In this document: positions 23,952 through 33,195 of the stretch, one piece after another | How the letters are laid out: the number at the start of each line of letters is the position of its first letter | Position numbering within the stretch: the stretch's first letter is position 1 | NCBI GenBank assembly: GCA_022710975.1 | Contig: JAKLGA010000002.1 | Coordinates: forward strand, 62,001 to 126,000 | Direction: 5' to 3' | Origin: Myxococcota bacterium | Lineage (GTDB): Bacteria > Myxococcota > B64-G9 | DNA length: 64,000 bases | The notes under the pieces: model-generated | Databases searched by the model: none | What the model saw: the letters and a program-made list of their open reading frames with translations, nothing else | Told to the model about the DNA's origin: nothing | Program-made: the position numbers and the translations under genes

Positions 23952-26279
23952 ATGCACCGTACCTTGTCGCTGTCCTTGGTCCTGACCGCCGTCCTGGCGG
24001 CGTCGCCGGCCTCGGCCGATCCCAAGGCCGACCTGCAGGCGAGCTGCGTCGACATCGCCAGGTACCTCGACATGGGCGACTTCGACGACCTGTGGCGCCT
24101 GTCCCAGGCGGACGCCGACTCCCTGTGGGGCCGGGTGCAGGGCTGCCTGAAGGCCGCCTCGGCCCTGCCGGAGAGCGAGGAGGTCGAGCTACAAGGCTTC
24201 AAGAAGGCCGGAAAGCCCTGGATCGGCAAGGTCGAGAAGGTCAAGGAGATCTGCGTCCGCGTGGGGGGCTGGGCCTTCGATCTGAAGAACGGCGGCAAGC
24301 TGCACTGGGCGGCCGTGGCGGAGGACAAGCTGCGCGACGAGAAGTACGCCGAGCAGATGAAGGAGATCGCCGACGCCTGCATCGCCTTCGCCGGCGAGCT
24401 CAAGAAGAACAACGAGATCGCGGACATCCGCTTCTCGCTCAACCCGGAGAACTCGCTGCTCATGGCCCGCAGCGTCCAGGACGTGTTCTGCGACGACCTG
24501 CGCGAGAAGGCGGTGAAGTACCTGAACAACCGCCCGGATGGCGTACAGCCCGAGCGGCTGGAGCTGGTCAGCAAGACCCGGCCTGGCGCGGTCACCGAGG
24601 CGCTGATGCGCAAGATCGAGCCCAGACCCGGGGTCGAGGTGGTCAAGCCGATGAAGCCCGACTGGTGCCCATCCGGGCGCATCGACGCGGCCGGCGAGTA
24701 CCAGGTCAAGGAGTGGAACGAGCGGGTGGAGAAGTCCTGGGACGTGAGCGAGCTCCGCCTGCGGCAGATCGCGCTCTACGCCTGCGCGAACCCGGACGAC
24801 CCGGGCTGGCAGCAGCAGATCGCCTACTGGCGCCAGCTCTACCTGAACGGCACGCGCACCACGGAGGCCTTCGACCGGGCGGCGCTCAAGGCCCGGGCGG
24901 ACGAGAAGGCCTGGGACGAGCAGCAGTCCAAGACCTGCGACGTGGTCGAGGCCCTGCCGGACAAGACCCCCGAGCAGAAGGCGACCCGAGCCGGCTACAC
25001 CTTCGTCTTTGCCTGCGACCGCAGCCGCAGCCCGGAGTATTACCCCAGCGTGAACAACTCGCTCAACCCGGCCATGGACCTCGGCTGGTGGCTCGACGCC
25101 CGGCCCGGGTTCCAGTCGCACCTGCTCATGGCCGCCTGGATCAAGTCCTGCTACGTCGCCGCCCGCAAGTTCGGGGACGCCGGAGACGCCTCCTGCATGC
25201 TGGCCTTCCGCGAGGACGCGCCCGCGCTCGACGCCGAGAAGGCCCTGGCCGAGGCAGCCGCGCTGGGCTTCACCAACGGCTACGCCAGGACCCGCGTCCA
25301 GGAGCTGGTCACCTCCGCCAAGGCGGAGCAGCCCCTGACCGACGAGGTCTTCTCCAAGTGGTTCAAGCAGAACGCGCCGGCGCTGGCGAAGGCGTTCTTC
25401 GAGGTGCCCGACAAGGCCTACGCCCGCTGGAAGACGCACTACGCGGCCCACCGCGCGCTCCACGAGCGGCGCCTGGCGCTCGATGCCAGGATCTTCGATC
25501 CCGGCGCCGACGCGAAGGGCACCACCCGCGAGGCGCACGCCCTGCTGATCGAGGTGCTGCAGAAGAGCAAGCTCGACGACCTGAAGTCGATGGAGGCCAT
25601 GGGCTTCGACCCGGTCCTGTCGCCCTTCGTCTACACCCTGGTCCTGGCCACCCGGCGGGAGGAGGCCACCTCGGTGTACCTCGGCTTCTACCGCATGCTG
25701 AAGGGGCTCAAGGGCGACTTCCGCGGGCCGCGCACGGCCGCCTTCTACGCGGCCTTCTCCACCCTGGTGGACCTGGAGCGCTCGGGCAAGCAGCCCCTCG
25801 AGTCGCGCTTCCTGATGGCCCCTGCGTTCCCGCCCTACGACGCCAAGCTGGCCTGGGGCTACGGCGACGAGCCCACCCCCAAGGACCAGTACAACGTCGG
25901 CCAGGTGACCAAGGTGGTCAAGGGCCCGGGCGCCGCCCAGGTCACGGTGCACTTCAAGTCGCACAAGTTCGAGCAGGACATCATCGAGTGCATCCCGACC
26001 AACCAGATCGAGCAGTTCCTGCCGGACGGCCGCATCCAGTACCGGCAGAACTGCAAGCACCTCGGCTCCTACATGAAGGAGTTCGTGCCCGCCCCGGCGG
26101 CCATCCCGGCCGAGCTGGCCAAGCCCATCAAGCCCGGCATGTTCCTGGACTACGACCACGCCACCACGGGCAAGGGCACCTACACGGGCGACAAGGACGA
26201 GTGCTTCCCCGCGGTGCTGTACGCCGACAAGAGCCTGAAGAAGGTGCTCCAGTTCCACGGCATCCCTGTCCGAAAGTGA
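23952..26279 (+). CDS. Large exported protein of unknown function
   Basis: A 775-residue product whose ATG follows a GGGAGGAGG site. Residues 1-22 are a Sec signal peptide (ending ASPASA) without a lipobox. The mature protein is mostly helical and highly charged to about residue 640, with scattered paired Cys (for example near residues 32 and 66), and its last 130 residues have a small beta-rich part around VGQVTKVVKGPGAAQVTVHF. Style and composition resemble the exported orphans at 1556 and 3150, and it may belong with them. No known family was recognised. Confidence 0.85.
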   Translation: MHRTLSLSLVLTAVLAASPASADPKADLQASCVDIARYLDMGDFDDLWRLSQADADSLWGRVQGCLKAASALPESEEVELQGFKKAGKPWIGKVEKVKEICVRVGGWAFDLKNGGKLHWAAVAEDKLRDEKYAEQMKEIADACIAFAGELKKNNEIADIRFSLNPENSLLMARSVQDVFCDDLREKAVKYLNNRPDGVQPERLELVSKTRPGAVTEALMRKIEPRPGVEVVKPMKPDWCPSGRIDAAGEYQVKEWNERVEKSWDVSELRLRQIALYACANPDDPGWQQQIAYWRQLYLNGTRTTEAFDRAALKARADEKAWDEQQSKTCDVVEALPDKTPEQKATRAGYTFVFACDRSRSPEYYPSVNNSLNPAMDLGWWLDARPGFQSHLLMAAWIKSCYVAARKFGDAGDASCMLAFREDAPALDAEKALAEAAALGFTNGYARTRVQELVTSAKAEQPLTDEVFSKWFKQNAPALAKAFFEVPDKAYARWKTHYAAHRALHERRLALDARIFDPGADAKGTTREAHALLIEVLQKSKLDDLKSMEAMGFDPVLSPFVYTLVLATRREEATSVYLGFYRMLKGLKGDFRGPRTAAFYAAFSTLVDLERSGKQPLESRFLMAPAFPPYDAKLAWGYGDEPTPKDQYNVGQVTKVVKGPGAAQVTVHFKSHKFEQDIIECIPTNQIEQFLPDGRIQYRQNCKHLGSYMKEFVPAPAAIPAELAKPIKPGMFLDYDHATTGKGTYTGDKDECFPAVLYADKSLKKVLQFHGIPVRK

Positions 26280-26358
26280 CCTCCCCTCGCCCGCCGGATG
26301 CAGCCGGACGCACGGCCGTGCTAGGATGGCCTCCGGGAAGTCCGGATCGGAGGCTGGC

Positions 26359-27096
26359 ATGCGCACACTGCTCGCGGGATTCGCGCTCGTGGCCCTGGCC
26401 TGCGGAGGGTGCTGGTACCACTGGGACGACGACCCCTACGACCATGGGAACGAGGTCTGTGGGAACGACGTCTGCGAGTACTACGAGGAACGCGAGGGGA
26501 GTTGCCCGACGGACTGCGATTCGGCCACCTGCTCGACGGCCGACTCGAAGTTCGGCGACGCGACCTGCGGCGGGGCGCGCTGCTGCCAAGACCTGGAGTG
26601 CGCGCCCATCCTGCAGCCCGGGGCGACCTCCTACGCGTGCCTGGCCCCGGCCGGGGGCCTGTGCTTCAACCACGTCGACCCGCCCGCCACCCCGGTCTCC
26701 CAGACCGGGACGGGGCTCTACTGCTGCAACACCTTCGGCGGCGCCGCCGGGACGGGCAACCTGACCAGCCTGTGCGCGGCCGAGCCGCCCGTGGGCGACT
26801 GCCCGCCGGAGGACACCCCGCTGTGCTGCACCCGGGACCAGGACTGCCCCCTGGGCTCGGCCTGCGACTACTCGAACGCCCAGGGCGAGTGCGCGTGCGC
26901 CTCCGCCCACGCCTGCGTCAGGCTCTGCCTGACCACCGCGGAGTACGGCGGCGCGAGCGGGCTGCCCTGCTGCGACGGGCTGGTGTACGACCCGGACCGG
27001 CGGCTGTGCGGCCTGCCCGCGGGCCAAGCTTGCTTCCGGCACGGAGACTGCGCCTCCGGCCAGTGCAGCGCGGACCTCGGCGGACAGTGCGACTGA
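26359..27096 (+). CDS. Cys-rich lipoprotein with CGNDxC module
   Basis: A 245-residue product starting at the ATG behind CGGAGG. The signal peptide ends ALACGGC, giving a lipobox Cys. The mature protein has about 36 Cys residues in closely spaced pairs (CCQ, LYCC, LCC, PCC), so it must be heavily disulphide-bonded outside the cytoplasm. Near the N-terminus CGNDVC-x9-CPTDC matches the module that ends the CBM9-like lipoprotein at 9918. No enzyme motif is visible. It converges with the large Cys-rich lipoprotein gene at 27155, with a perfect palindrome between the two stops. Confidence 0.83.
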   Translation: MRTLLAGFALVALACGGCWYHWDDDPYDHGNEVCGNDVCEYYEEREGSCPTDCDSATCSTADSKFGDATCGGARCCQDLECAPILQPGATSYACLAPAGGLCFNHVDPPATPVSQTGTGLYCCNTFGGAAGTGNLTSLCAAEPPVGDCPPEDTPLCCTRDQDCPLGSACDYSNAQGECACASAHACVRLCLTTAEYGGASGLPCCDGLVYDPDRRLCGLPAGQACFRHGDCASGQCSADLGGQCD

Positions 27097-27102
27097 ACGC
27101 CG

Positions 27103-27145
27103 ACCGATCCGTCGGATCCGACCGATCGGTCGGATCGGTCCGAGC
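27103..27145. repeat. GATCGGTCGG-type palindromic repeat, copy 1 (possible bidirectional terminator)
   Basis: The 58-base gap between two converging genes is filled by permutations of GATCCG and GATCGG. The centre, 27115-27136, is a perfect 22-bp palindrome (core ATCCGACCGATCGGTCGGAT). An inverted, slightly diverged copy of the whole block lies at 29444-29482. A strong hairpin in either transcript is expected. Confidence 0.8.
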
Positions 27146-27154
27146 CATCCAGGC

Positions 27155-29395
27155 CTACAGCGGGGTGACCACGCCGGACGGGAACTCGACCTGGCACACG
27201 TTCCAGTCGACGTCCTCGCCGGACAGGTCCTGCTCGAAGGTGTCCACCAACACCCCGCGGACCCACACGTTCATCGTGACGTGGTTGGAGGCGCTGTACA
27301 CGCTGCCCGGGTAGTCGTGCACGAAGACGGTGTAGACCCCGTCGATCGGGGCGGGCAAGTAGATGACCTCCGGACCCAGGCCCGGGATGTCGTCGAGCGC
27401 CAGCACCGGGTTGTCCTCGGCCACCCCCGCCTGGCCCCAGTCGAGCGTGGTCCCGAAGCTGGGCACGCAGTTGGCGTAGTAGCAGTCGGTGCGGGTGCGC
27501 GGGATGCCGTTGGGCGCCAGCAGGTGGAGGTCCATGTCGTCGCCGGGTAGCGCCCAGTAGAGCTCGAGCCACAGCGCCTGCGAGGGCACCATGACGGCCG
27601 TGGCCACGCACGGCTGGCTCGTCTGGCCGATGTCGTTGCGCACCACGAGCTGCGCGCTGTAGACGCCCGCCAGGTCGATGACGGTGCCGCGGCTCGCGGG
27701 GGCAGAGGTCGTCAGGCCCGCGGCCGAGCCCTCCGGGAAGGAGACCACGGACCAGTCCCAGGCCTGGATGGTCCGGTTGGGGCTGGAGTCGTAGCTCTGG
27801 CTGCCGTCCCACACGAGCGCGGCGAAGGGCGCCGGCTGGGTGGGATCCACGGTGCAAATCGCCACCGGGCCCGTGGCGCCCGACTGGCCGAACCCCGCCA
27901 GCGACACCACGAGCTCGCCGCCGTCCACGTCGTCGCTCAGGACGGTGAGCGCGCCCGCGTCCTGGCCGAGGTCAGTCGGGTGGTAGGCCACCGCCACACC
28001 GAGCGAGCCGCCCGGGGCGAGCGACGTGCCGGGGCCGACCGGCCGCGGCAGGCTGAACTCCTGCGCGGCGGAGTTGAGGGAGATGGCGACGCCCTCGAGC
28101 ACGCAGTCAAGGTTGCCCTCGTTGGTCAGGGCGAGCTCGAGCTCGCGGGTCTCCCCGACGTCGAGCAAGCCGAAGTCGAGCGCGGTCGGGGTCACCACCA
28201 GGTCGCAGTAGGAGGTCTCGCTGCGGCCCGCGAGCGCGACCGTGGCGGTCAGGCCGGTGGCCGGCTCGGCCGACACGTCGTCGGAGAAGACGTCCACCCC
28301 GCCGGCGTCGAGGCCCGCCTGGCCCGGCTGGTAGCGCACCTCGACGGTGAGCGTGGCCCCTGCGGGCAGCTCGACCGGGGGGGCCGAGGGGCTCAGCACC
28401 GTGAAGTCAGCGCTCGTGCCCGGGCTGGGGGACAGGCCGTGGACCGTCAGGGGCGCCTGCCCGCAGCTCCGGATCCCGAAGGACAGGCTGGCGGTCTGCC
28501 CGGGGGGGACCGCGCCGAAGTCCAGGGACAGCGGCTCGACGCAGGCCCGCGCCTCCTCGGGGCACTGCCCGGGCACGCACTCGACGCAGGCGCCGTGCGG
28601 GGGCTCGTCGGGTAGACAGATCAGGCCGGCCGGGCAGTCGCGGTTCCCCTTGCAGCCCGGGGTGCAGGCACCCTCGAAGCACAGCTCGCCGAGCGCGCAG
28701 TCGTCCACCTCCAGGCACTCGACGCAGGCCAGGCTGTCCGGGTCGCAGCGCCCGCCCGGGCAGGCCAGATCGTCCCGGCAACCGGTCCGGCAGCCGCCGC
28801 CCTCGCAGATCTCTCCCGCCGGGCAGTCGCCATCGGCGGCGCACGGGCTCTGGCACTGGTTCGAGAGGCAGCGCTCGCCCGCCTGGCAATCCCCGTCCAC
28901 GGCGCACTCGACGCACTGGCCGTGCGGCGGAGTGGCCGGGAGGCACACCAGGCCGTCCGGACAGTCGCGGTTCCCCTCGCAGCCCGGCGCGCAGGCGCCG
29001 TCGACGCACAGCTCGCCGAGCGCGCAGTCGCCCTTGTCCAGGCAGGCCAGGCAGGTGCGGCCCACGGGATCGCACACCCCCGGCAGGCACTCGAGCTGCG
29101 TACGGCAGCCGGGCCGGCAGATCTCATCGTCGCACACCTCGCCGGACGGGCAGTCGCCGTCCGCCGCGCAGGCGGCCGCGGGGACGCAGGCGTGGGAGCT
29201 GCAGGCCTCGCCCGACGGGCAGTCCGCGTTCGTCCGGCACTCGACCTGCAGGCAGGTGCCCGCGATGCAGCCCTGCCCCTCGGGGCAGGTGGCGTCGACG
29301 GTGCAGCTGGTCAGCCGGTCCTTGGGGGCACAGCCGGCCAGCCAGGCCACCAGCCCCAGGGCGCACAGGAGCAGACAGGAATTCGCGCGAGCCAT
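27155..29395 (-). CDS. Large surface lipoprotein: Cys-rich repeats, two ASH-like domains, PKD-like and YfaP-like C-terminal domain
   Basis: A 746-residue protein. The signal peptide ends LAGC (Cys22). Residues 31-285 contain about 50 Cys in C-x5-DCP-type modules; residues 76-164 and 185-273 are an ungapped internal duplication (about 58 of 89 identical by eye). Two ASH/DUF1573-like beta-sandwiches follow (about 285-390 and 395-505, each with LDFG and L-x-x-G-x-x-x-x-V), then a PKD-like domain (about 515-605, WDGSQSYD), then residues 608-746 resembling the YfaP/DUF2135 fold (GDDMDLHLLAPNG ... GVYTVFVHDY). It is probably an adhesive or structural cell-surface protein. A YfaP-like protein also occurs in the alpha-2-macroglobulin operon. 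Confidence 0.85.
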   Translation of the reverse strand: MARANSCLLLCALGLVAWLAGCAPKDRLTSCTVDATCPEGQGCIAGTCLQVECRTNADCPSGEACSSHACVPAAACAADGDCPSGEVCDDEICRPGCRTQLECLPGVCDPVGRTCLACLDKGDCALGELCVDGACAPGCEGNRDCPDGLVCLPATPPHGQCVECAVDGDCQAGERCLSNQCQSPCAADGDCPAGEICEGGGCRTGCRDDLACPGGRCDPDSLACVECLEVDDCALGELCFEGACTPGCKGNRDCPAGLICLPDEPPHGACVECVPGQCPEEARACVEPLSLDFGAVPPGQTASLSFGIRSCGQAPLTVHGLSPSPGTSADFTVLSPSAPPVELPAGATLTVEVRYQPGQAGLDAGGVDVFSDDVSAEPATGLTATVALAGRSETSYCDLVVTPTALDFGLLDVGETRELELALTNEGNLDCVLEGVAISLNSAAQEFSLPRPVGPGTSLAPGGSLGVAVAYHPTDLGQDAGALTVLSDDVDGGELVVSLAGFGQSGATGPVAICTVDPTQPAPFAALVWDGSQSYDSSPNRTIQAWDWSVVSFPEGSAAGLTTSAPASRGTVIDLAGVYSAQLVVRNDIGQTSQPCVATAVMVPSQALWLELYWALPGDDMDLHLLAPNGIPRTRTDCYYANCVPSFGTTLDWGQAGVAEDNPVLALDDIPGLGPEVIYLPAPIDGVYTVFVHDYPGSVYSASNHVTMNVWVRGVLVDTFEQDLSGEDVDWNVCQVEFPSGVVTPL

Positions 29396-29443
29396 GGAGG
29401 GACCTCCCCGGAGCGAAAAGCGATCTGAGCGATCGGACCGAAT

Positions 29444-29482
29444 CCGACCGATCCGACCGATCGGTCCGATCCGACGGATCCG
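29444..29482. repeat. GATCGGTCGG-type repeat, copy 2 (inverted relative to copy 1)
   Basis: The reverse complement of 29444-29482 matches 27105-27143 at all but a few positions. Its core GACCGATCGGTC (29455-29466) is a perfect 12-bp palindrome. It lies between two same-strand lipoprotein genes, so copies 1 and 2 bracket the 746-residue lipoprotein gene as inverted flanking repeats. Confidence 0.78.
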
Positions 29483-29486
29483 TTGT

Positions 29487-31502
29487 TCACCGTTCTCCGC
29501 CGCACACGCGCTGGACCGACAGGGCCCGCAGGAGCGGGGTCAGGCCCTCGGTCTCCGAGGCCAGGTCGACCTCGACCCGCAGGTACAGGCCGACGATCTC
29601 GCCGGCCGCGCTGAGATCCACCGGCGACTCCTCGAAGGGCCCGAAGCGCGGGGCGGAGGCCAGCCCGGCCAGGCTGTCGGCCGCCTGCACGTACACCTTG
29701 AGCGAGGTGCCGCCCGGGACCGAGGCGTCCCACTCCAGCCTGGTCCAGCGGGTGCTCACCCCCTGGCAGCCGGTGAACACGTGCTCGTAGGTGCCGCGCG
29801 GCGCGGTGAAGTTCCGCAGCGCGTACCCGGTGAAGTCCGAGTAGGTGTAGGTGCCCAGCCCGGTCGGGTAGCAGGCGACCTGGAAGGTGTCCCTGGCGAT
29901 CTTGCAGGCGCTGCCGATGGCGCAGCCCCCCACGTTGTCGCAGTTGTTGCGCTGCACGGCCCAGGCGTTGCCGTCGAAGTCGAGGCCCACGCCGATGGTC
30001 TCGATGTTGTTCGGGCCGAGGTCGATGGTCTGGAGCTGGCTGCCGTCGTCCCCGCGGAAGCGGCTCACCTTGCCCCAGTACGTGCCGCCGCTGCTCCAGG
30101 AGTGAGCCAGCCAGATCCACCCGTCCGCGTCCGCGGCGATGCCCCGGCCCACCCCCGCGCCCGGGGTCTGGACCACGAAGGAGCTGCCGTCGGCCGGATC
30201 GTAGCGGCAGGCCTGCTCGGAGCTGTAGCCGCCCACCCAGACCCGATCCCGGCCGTCGACGGCGATGCCGTAGGAGCCCTCGCACCCGGCGATGCCCACC
30301 ACCGGCCCGGCCACCTTGGTGCGGGTGTCGATGGAGGTCAGCGTGGCGGTGTCCACGCTGGTGGCCCACAGGGTGCCGCGGGAGTCGATGGCCGCGCCGT
30401 AGGGCTGCAGGCCCACGTTCACCTCGGCCAGCACTCGGCCGTCCTGCCCGGACAGCTGGAAGAACTTCTGATCGTTGAAGACCCCCACCCAGGCGTTGTT
30501 CTTCTGGCCGTCCATGGTGTCGCCGGCGTCGAGCGCCATGGCCCGGGGCCAGCCGTTGTTCCCGCCGACGTCCACGGTGAACAGGATGCACTCGTCGGCC
30601 TCGCCCAGGTACTCGGTCGGGTCGCCGAGGTCGATCACCCCGTTGCCGTTCTGGTCCCGGGAGGTCTCCACGCTGCCGTCGCCGTCGGCGTCCAGGCAGT
30701 CCTGGTGGGCGATCTTGGTGGCCGTGCCCTGCTGGCCGAAGGCCCGGTTGGCCACCCACACGTCGCCGTTCCAGTCCACCGCGGTGCGCGAGGGGGCGTT
30801 GCCCGTGGCGCTGGCGTGGCCGCGGTTGCGCGGGTCGGACGAGTACAGGGCCGAGATGTAGCGCCCCACCTCGGCGCCGGTGCGGGTGTCGATCTTGGAG
30901 ACCGTGCCCTCGTCCGAGTTGGCCACCCACAGGAAGGTGAGCTGGATCTGCTCGCCCTGCTCCTCCAGGCCGATCGACCCGTCCGGGTTGAGCACCAGCC
31001 CGCTGTCCTCCTGACCGGTCAGGTCGAAGGGCCGGCCGTCGTCCCTGCCCAGGCTCTCCTCGGTGCAGCGCGGGCCGCAGAAGGAGCAGCCGGCGTTCTC
31101 GTCGGTGTCCCCGTCGCAGTCGTTGTCCAGCCCGTCGCAGCCCTCCGCCCCGGGCAGGAGCTGGCCCTCGCAGGCGCCCCAGGTGCCGGCCGCGCAGGTG
31201 CGCTGACCCGCGTGGCAGGGCGGGTTGGCGAGCAGCGCCTGGTTGGCCTCGAAACACGAGCTGGGCGCCTCGTCCGTGCAGGCGCAGCCCGCGCGGGGCA
31301 TCACCTCGCAATCACAGGAGAAGTTGACCGAGGCGTCCTCGTCGTCGCAGTCCTCCCCCAGCGGGCAATCCAGCCCGTACCCGTCGCCGTCCTGATCCAC
31401 GCAGATTCCCTCGCCACCCCCGCTGTCGCAGTCACAGCCCGAGAACGGCAGGGCCAGGGCCAGGAGGCAGGGCAGGAACCGCATCCAGCGCGCCGCACGC
31501 AT
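29487..31502 (-). CDS. Surface lipoprotein with MopE-type motif and SMP-30/NHL-like propeller
   Basis: A 671-residue product. The signal peptide ends PFSGC (lipobox). Just after it come Asp/Cys-rich stretches (DQDGDGYG, DCDDED) and the MopE-type putative metal-binding motif CDGLDNDCDGDTDE (about residues 118-131). Residues 165-560 form repeated strands of the type G-x-x-W-V-A-N-x-x-x-x-x-V-S-K-I-D and AVDGRDRVWVGG, as in NHL/SMP-30 or YVTN propellers, with an EF-hand-like DADGDGSVE loop. A C-terminal beta domain completes it. It is likely exposed at the surface and binds Ca2+; the substrate or partner is unknown. Confidence 0.86.
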   Translation of the reverse strand: MRAARWMRFLPCLLALALPFSGCDCDSGGGEGICVDQDGDGYGLDCPLGEDCDDEDASVNFSCDCEVMPRAGCACTDEAPSSCFEANQALLANPPCHAGQRTCAAGTWGACEGQLLPGAEGCDGLDNDCDGDTDENAGCSFCGPRCTEESLGRDDGRPFDLTGQEDSGLVLNPDGSIGLEEQGEQIQLTFLWVANSDEGTVSKIDTRTGAEVGRYISALYSSDPRNRGHASATGNAPSRTAVDWNGDVWVANRAFGQQGTATKIAHQDCLDADGDGSVETSRDQNGNGVIDLGDPTEYLGEADECILFTVDVGGNNGWPRAMALDAGDTMDGQKNNAWVGVFNDQKFFQLSGQDGRVLAEVNVGLQPYGAAIDSRGTLWATSVDTATLTSIDTRTKVAGPVVGIAGCEGSYGIAVDGRDRVWVGGYSSEQACRYDPADGSSFVVQTPGAGVGRGIAADADGWIWLAHSWSSGGTYWGKVSRFRGDDGSQLQTIDLGPNNIETIGVGLDFDGNAWAVQRNNCDNVGGCAIGSACKIARDTFQVACYPTGLGTYTYSDFTGYALRNFTAPRGTYEHVFTGCQGVSTRWTRLEWDASVPGGTSLKVYVQAADSLAGLASAPRFGPFEESPVDLSAAGEIVGLYLRVEVDLASETEGLTPLLRALSVQRVCGGER

Positions 31503-31555
31503 GGCTCACCTCGCTTCAGGGGACAGGGGAATTGTATACCTTGCGGGGAGCTGGC

Positions 31556-32299
31556 TCAACCGGCGTCTTTGGCCCCGGCCCGGGCCGGGCCGCGCAGCAG
31601 GCCGTAGGTCGAGCCCACCAGCAGGTAGAACAGCGCCAGGGCCAGCAGGTACTCGGGCAGGATCATCAGCACGCCGCACACGTAGATGCCCCCGGCGGCG
31701 ACCAGCTGGAACACGTTGAAGGCGCGGGACCGGCGGGACACGATCTTGGGCAGCGGGATGCGGGAGACCATGGACAGCCCGAGCAGGACCAGCACCAGCG
31801 GGAAGTAGCGCGCCACCTGGACCGGCCAGCCCCACTTCGCGCCCACCAGCAGGGCGGTGCACACGATGCCGCCGCACAGCGTGGTGGTGACGCCCTCGAA
31901 GTAGCGCGCGGAGGGCTCGCTCACCGCCCGCACGTTGAAGCGCGCCAGGCGCACCGCGGCCATCAGCACGTACAGCACCGCGCAGGAGGCCAGCACCCAG
32001 TGGAACGGATCGCCGAAGGCGATGCCCCACGCCTGGCGCCCGGTGCAGTAGGTCAGCACCGCCGGGGCCAGGCCGAAGGCGATCAGATCGGCCATCGAGT
32101 CGAACTGCAGGCCGAACTCGGAGGAGGCCTTGAGCAGGCGGGCCGCGCTGCCGTCGGCCTTGTCCAGCAGCACGCACCACAGCGCCATCCAGGCGGCCAG
32201 CTCGAGCCGGCCCTCGAGGGACAAAACCACGGACACCACCGCCAGCACGGCGCTGGCCGCGGTGAAGGAGTTGGGGACGAGGAAGCGCCAGCCGCCCAC
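31556..32299 (-). CDS. pssA: CDP-alcohol phosphatidyltransferase, probable phosphatidylserine synthase
   Basis: A 247-residue membrane enzyme starting at GTG with GGAGG eight bases upstream. The complete CDP-alcohol transferase motif D-x2-DG-x2-AR-x8-G-x3-D-x3-D is present as D46, D49-G50, A53-R54, G63, D67 and D71. About six further membrane segments follow. Size and the N-terminal LVPNSFTAAS segment fit PssA, which makes phosphatidylserine from CDP-diacylglycerol and L-serine in the inner membrane; other CDP-alcohol transferases are less likely. No phosphatidylserine decarboxylase gene is adjacent. It lies 13 bases after the alpha/beta hydrolase gene. Confidence 0.9.
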   Translation of the reverse strand: MGGWRFLVPNSFTAASAVLAVVSVVLSLEGRLELAAWMALWCVLLDKADGSAARLLKASSEFGLQFDSMADLIAFGLAPAVLTYCTGRQAWGIAFGDPFHWVLASCAVLYVLMAAVRLARFNVRAVSEPSARYFEGVTTTLCGGIVCTALLVGAKWGWPVQVARYFPLVLVLLGLSMVSRIPLPKIVSRRSRAFNVFQLVAAGGIYVCGVLMILPEYLLALALFYLLVGSTYGLLRGPARAGAKDAG

Positions 32300-32312
32300 G
32301 CGCGTCCTCCGC

Positions 32313-33161
32313 CTACGCCAGCCGGTCCAGCCAGCCGGTCAGATCGGCGAACACCCGGTCCTTGCCGACCTCGTTGAAGATCTCGTGGTAGTAGCCCTCG
32401 TACACCTCGAGGCGCTTGTCCTGGCTGCCGGCGCCGCCGAACAGTCGCCGGGTCGCCTCCACCAGGGCCAGGCGGTCATCCCCGGCCTGCTGCACCAGGA
32501 GCGGCAGCGCGAGCCGGCCAGCCTCCGCCAGCGTCTCGGCCTGGGCGCGGGTCACCTCGGTGAACCAGCGCGCGGTGGTGTTGTGGCTGACCAGCGGGTC
32601 GGCCGCGTAGCGCGCCACGGCGGCCTGATCGTGGCTCACCCAGGACGGGTCCAGCCCGCTGGGCATGGAGAAGGACGGCCACACCCTGGACATCACCCGC
32701 CCCGCCATGGCCTTGACCGCCGGGATCTGCATGGCCAGGTCCATGAACGGCGAGGACAGCGCCAGCGCGCGCAGCCCCTCGGGGTGCAGCTCGGCGTAGC
32801 GGGCCGCGATCAGCCCGCCCTGGCTGTGGCCGAGCAGCACCGGCTTGCCCTCGAAGCCCGCGCGCCGCGCCTCCCCCAGGAAGGCATCCAGGTCGCCCAG
32901 GTACTCCTCGAAGGCCTCGATGTGGGCGCGCTTGCCGCCGCTCTGTCCGTGCCCGCGGTAGTCCACCGCGGCCACCGACCAGCCCGCCTCGTTCAGCCGC
33001 GCGGCCACGTGATCGTAGCGGCCGCAGTGCTCCGCGTAGCCGTGCAGCAGGGCCACCAGGCCACGGGGCTCGGGCACGCTCCAGCTCCGGAAGAAGAGGC
33101 GCAGGCCGTCCTCCGCATGGAAGAAGTGCTCCTTGTGCTCGGCGCCGCCCTTCGCATCCAT
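32313..33161 (-). CDS. Alpha/beta hydrolase, monoacylglycerol-lipase-like
   Basis: A 282-residue cytoplasmic hydrolase (serine aminopeptidase S33 / lysophospholipase family). The oxyanion segment HGYAEH (40-45), DYRGHGQS (67-74), the nucleophile elbow GHSQGG with Ser113, a late aspartate (GDDRL) and the catalytic His in YYHEIFNE are all visible; HEIFNE near the end is characteristic of the monoglyceride-lipase group. It would release fatty acid from mono- or lysoglycerolipids. It precedes pssA by 13 bases, so a phospholipid-turnover pair is likely. It has its own promoter-like site at 33196-33224. Confidence 0.92.
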   Translation of the reverse strand: MDAKGGAEHKEHFFHAEDGLRLFFRSWSVPEPRGLVALLHGYAEHCGRYDHVAARLNEAGWSVAAVDYRGHGQSGGKRAHIEAFEEYLGDLDAFLGEARRAGFEGKPVLLGHSQGGLIAARYAELHPEGLRALALSSPFMDLAMQIPAVKAMAGRVMSRVWPSFSMPSGLDPSWVSHDQAAVARYAADPLVSHNTTARWFTEVTRAQAETLAEAGRLALPLLVQQAGDDRLALVEATRRLFGGAGSQDKRLEVYEGYYHEIFNEVGKDRVFADLTGWLDRLA

Positions 33162-33195
33162 GGCCTGGGACCTCCCGCGTACCGTTCCGCGGCGC

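Noticed and set aside
21641-26764. A 1707-codon plus-strand frame across several genes
   Set aside because: It runs over the minus-strand pyrE and bactofilins and out of frame with the real 775-residue gene; its composition (Arg, Pro, Gly, Ala) is that of a high-GC shadow frame with no domain.
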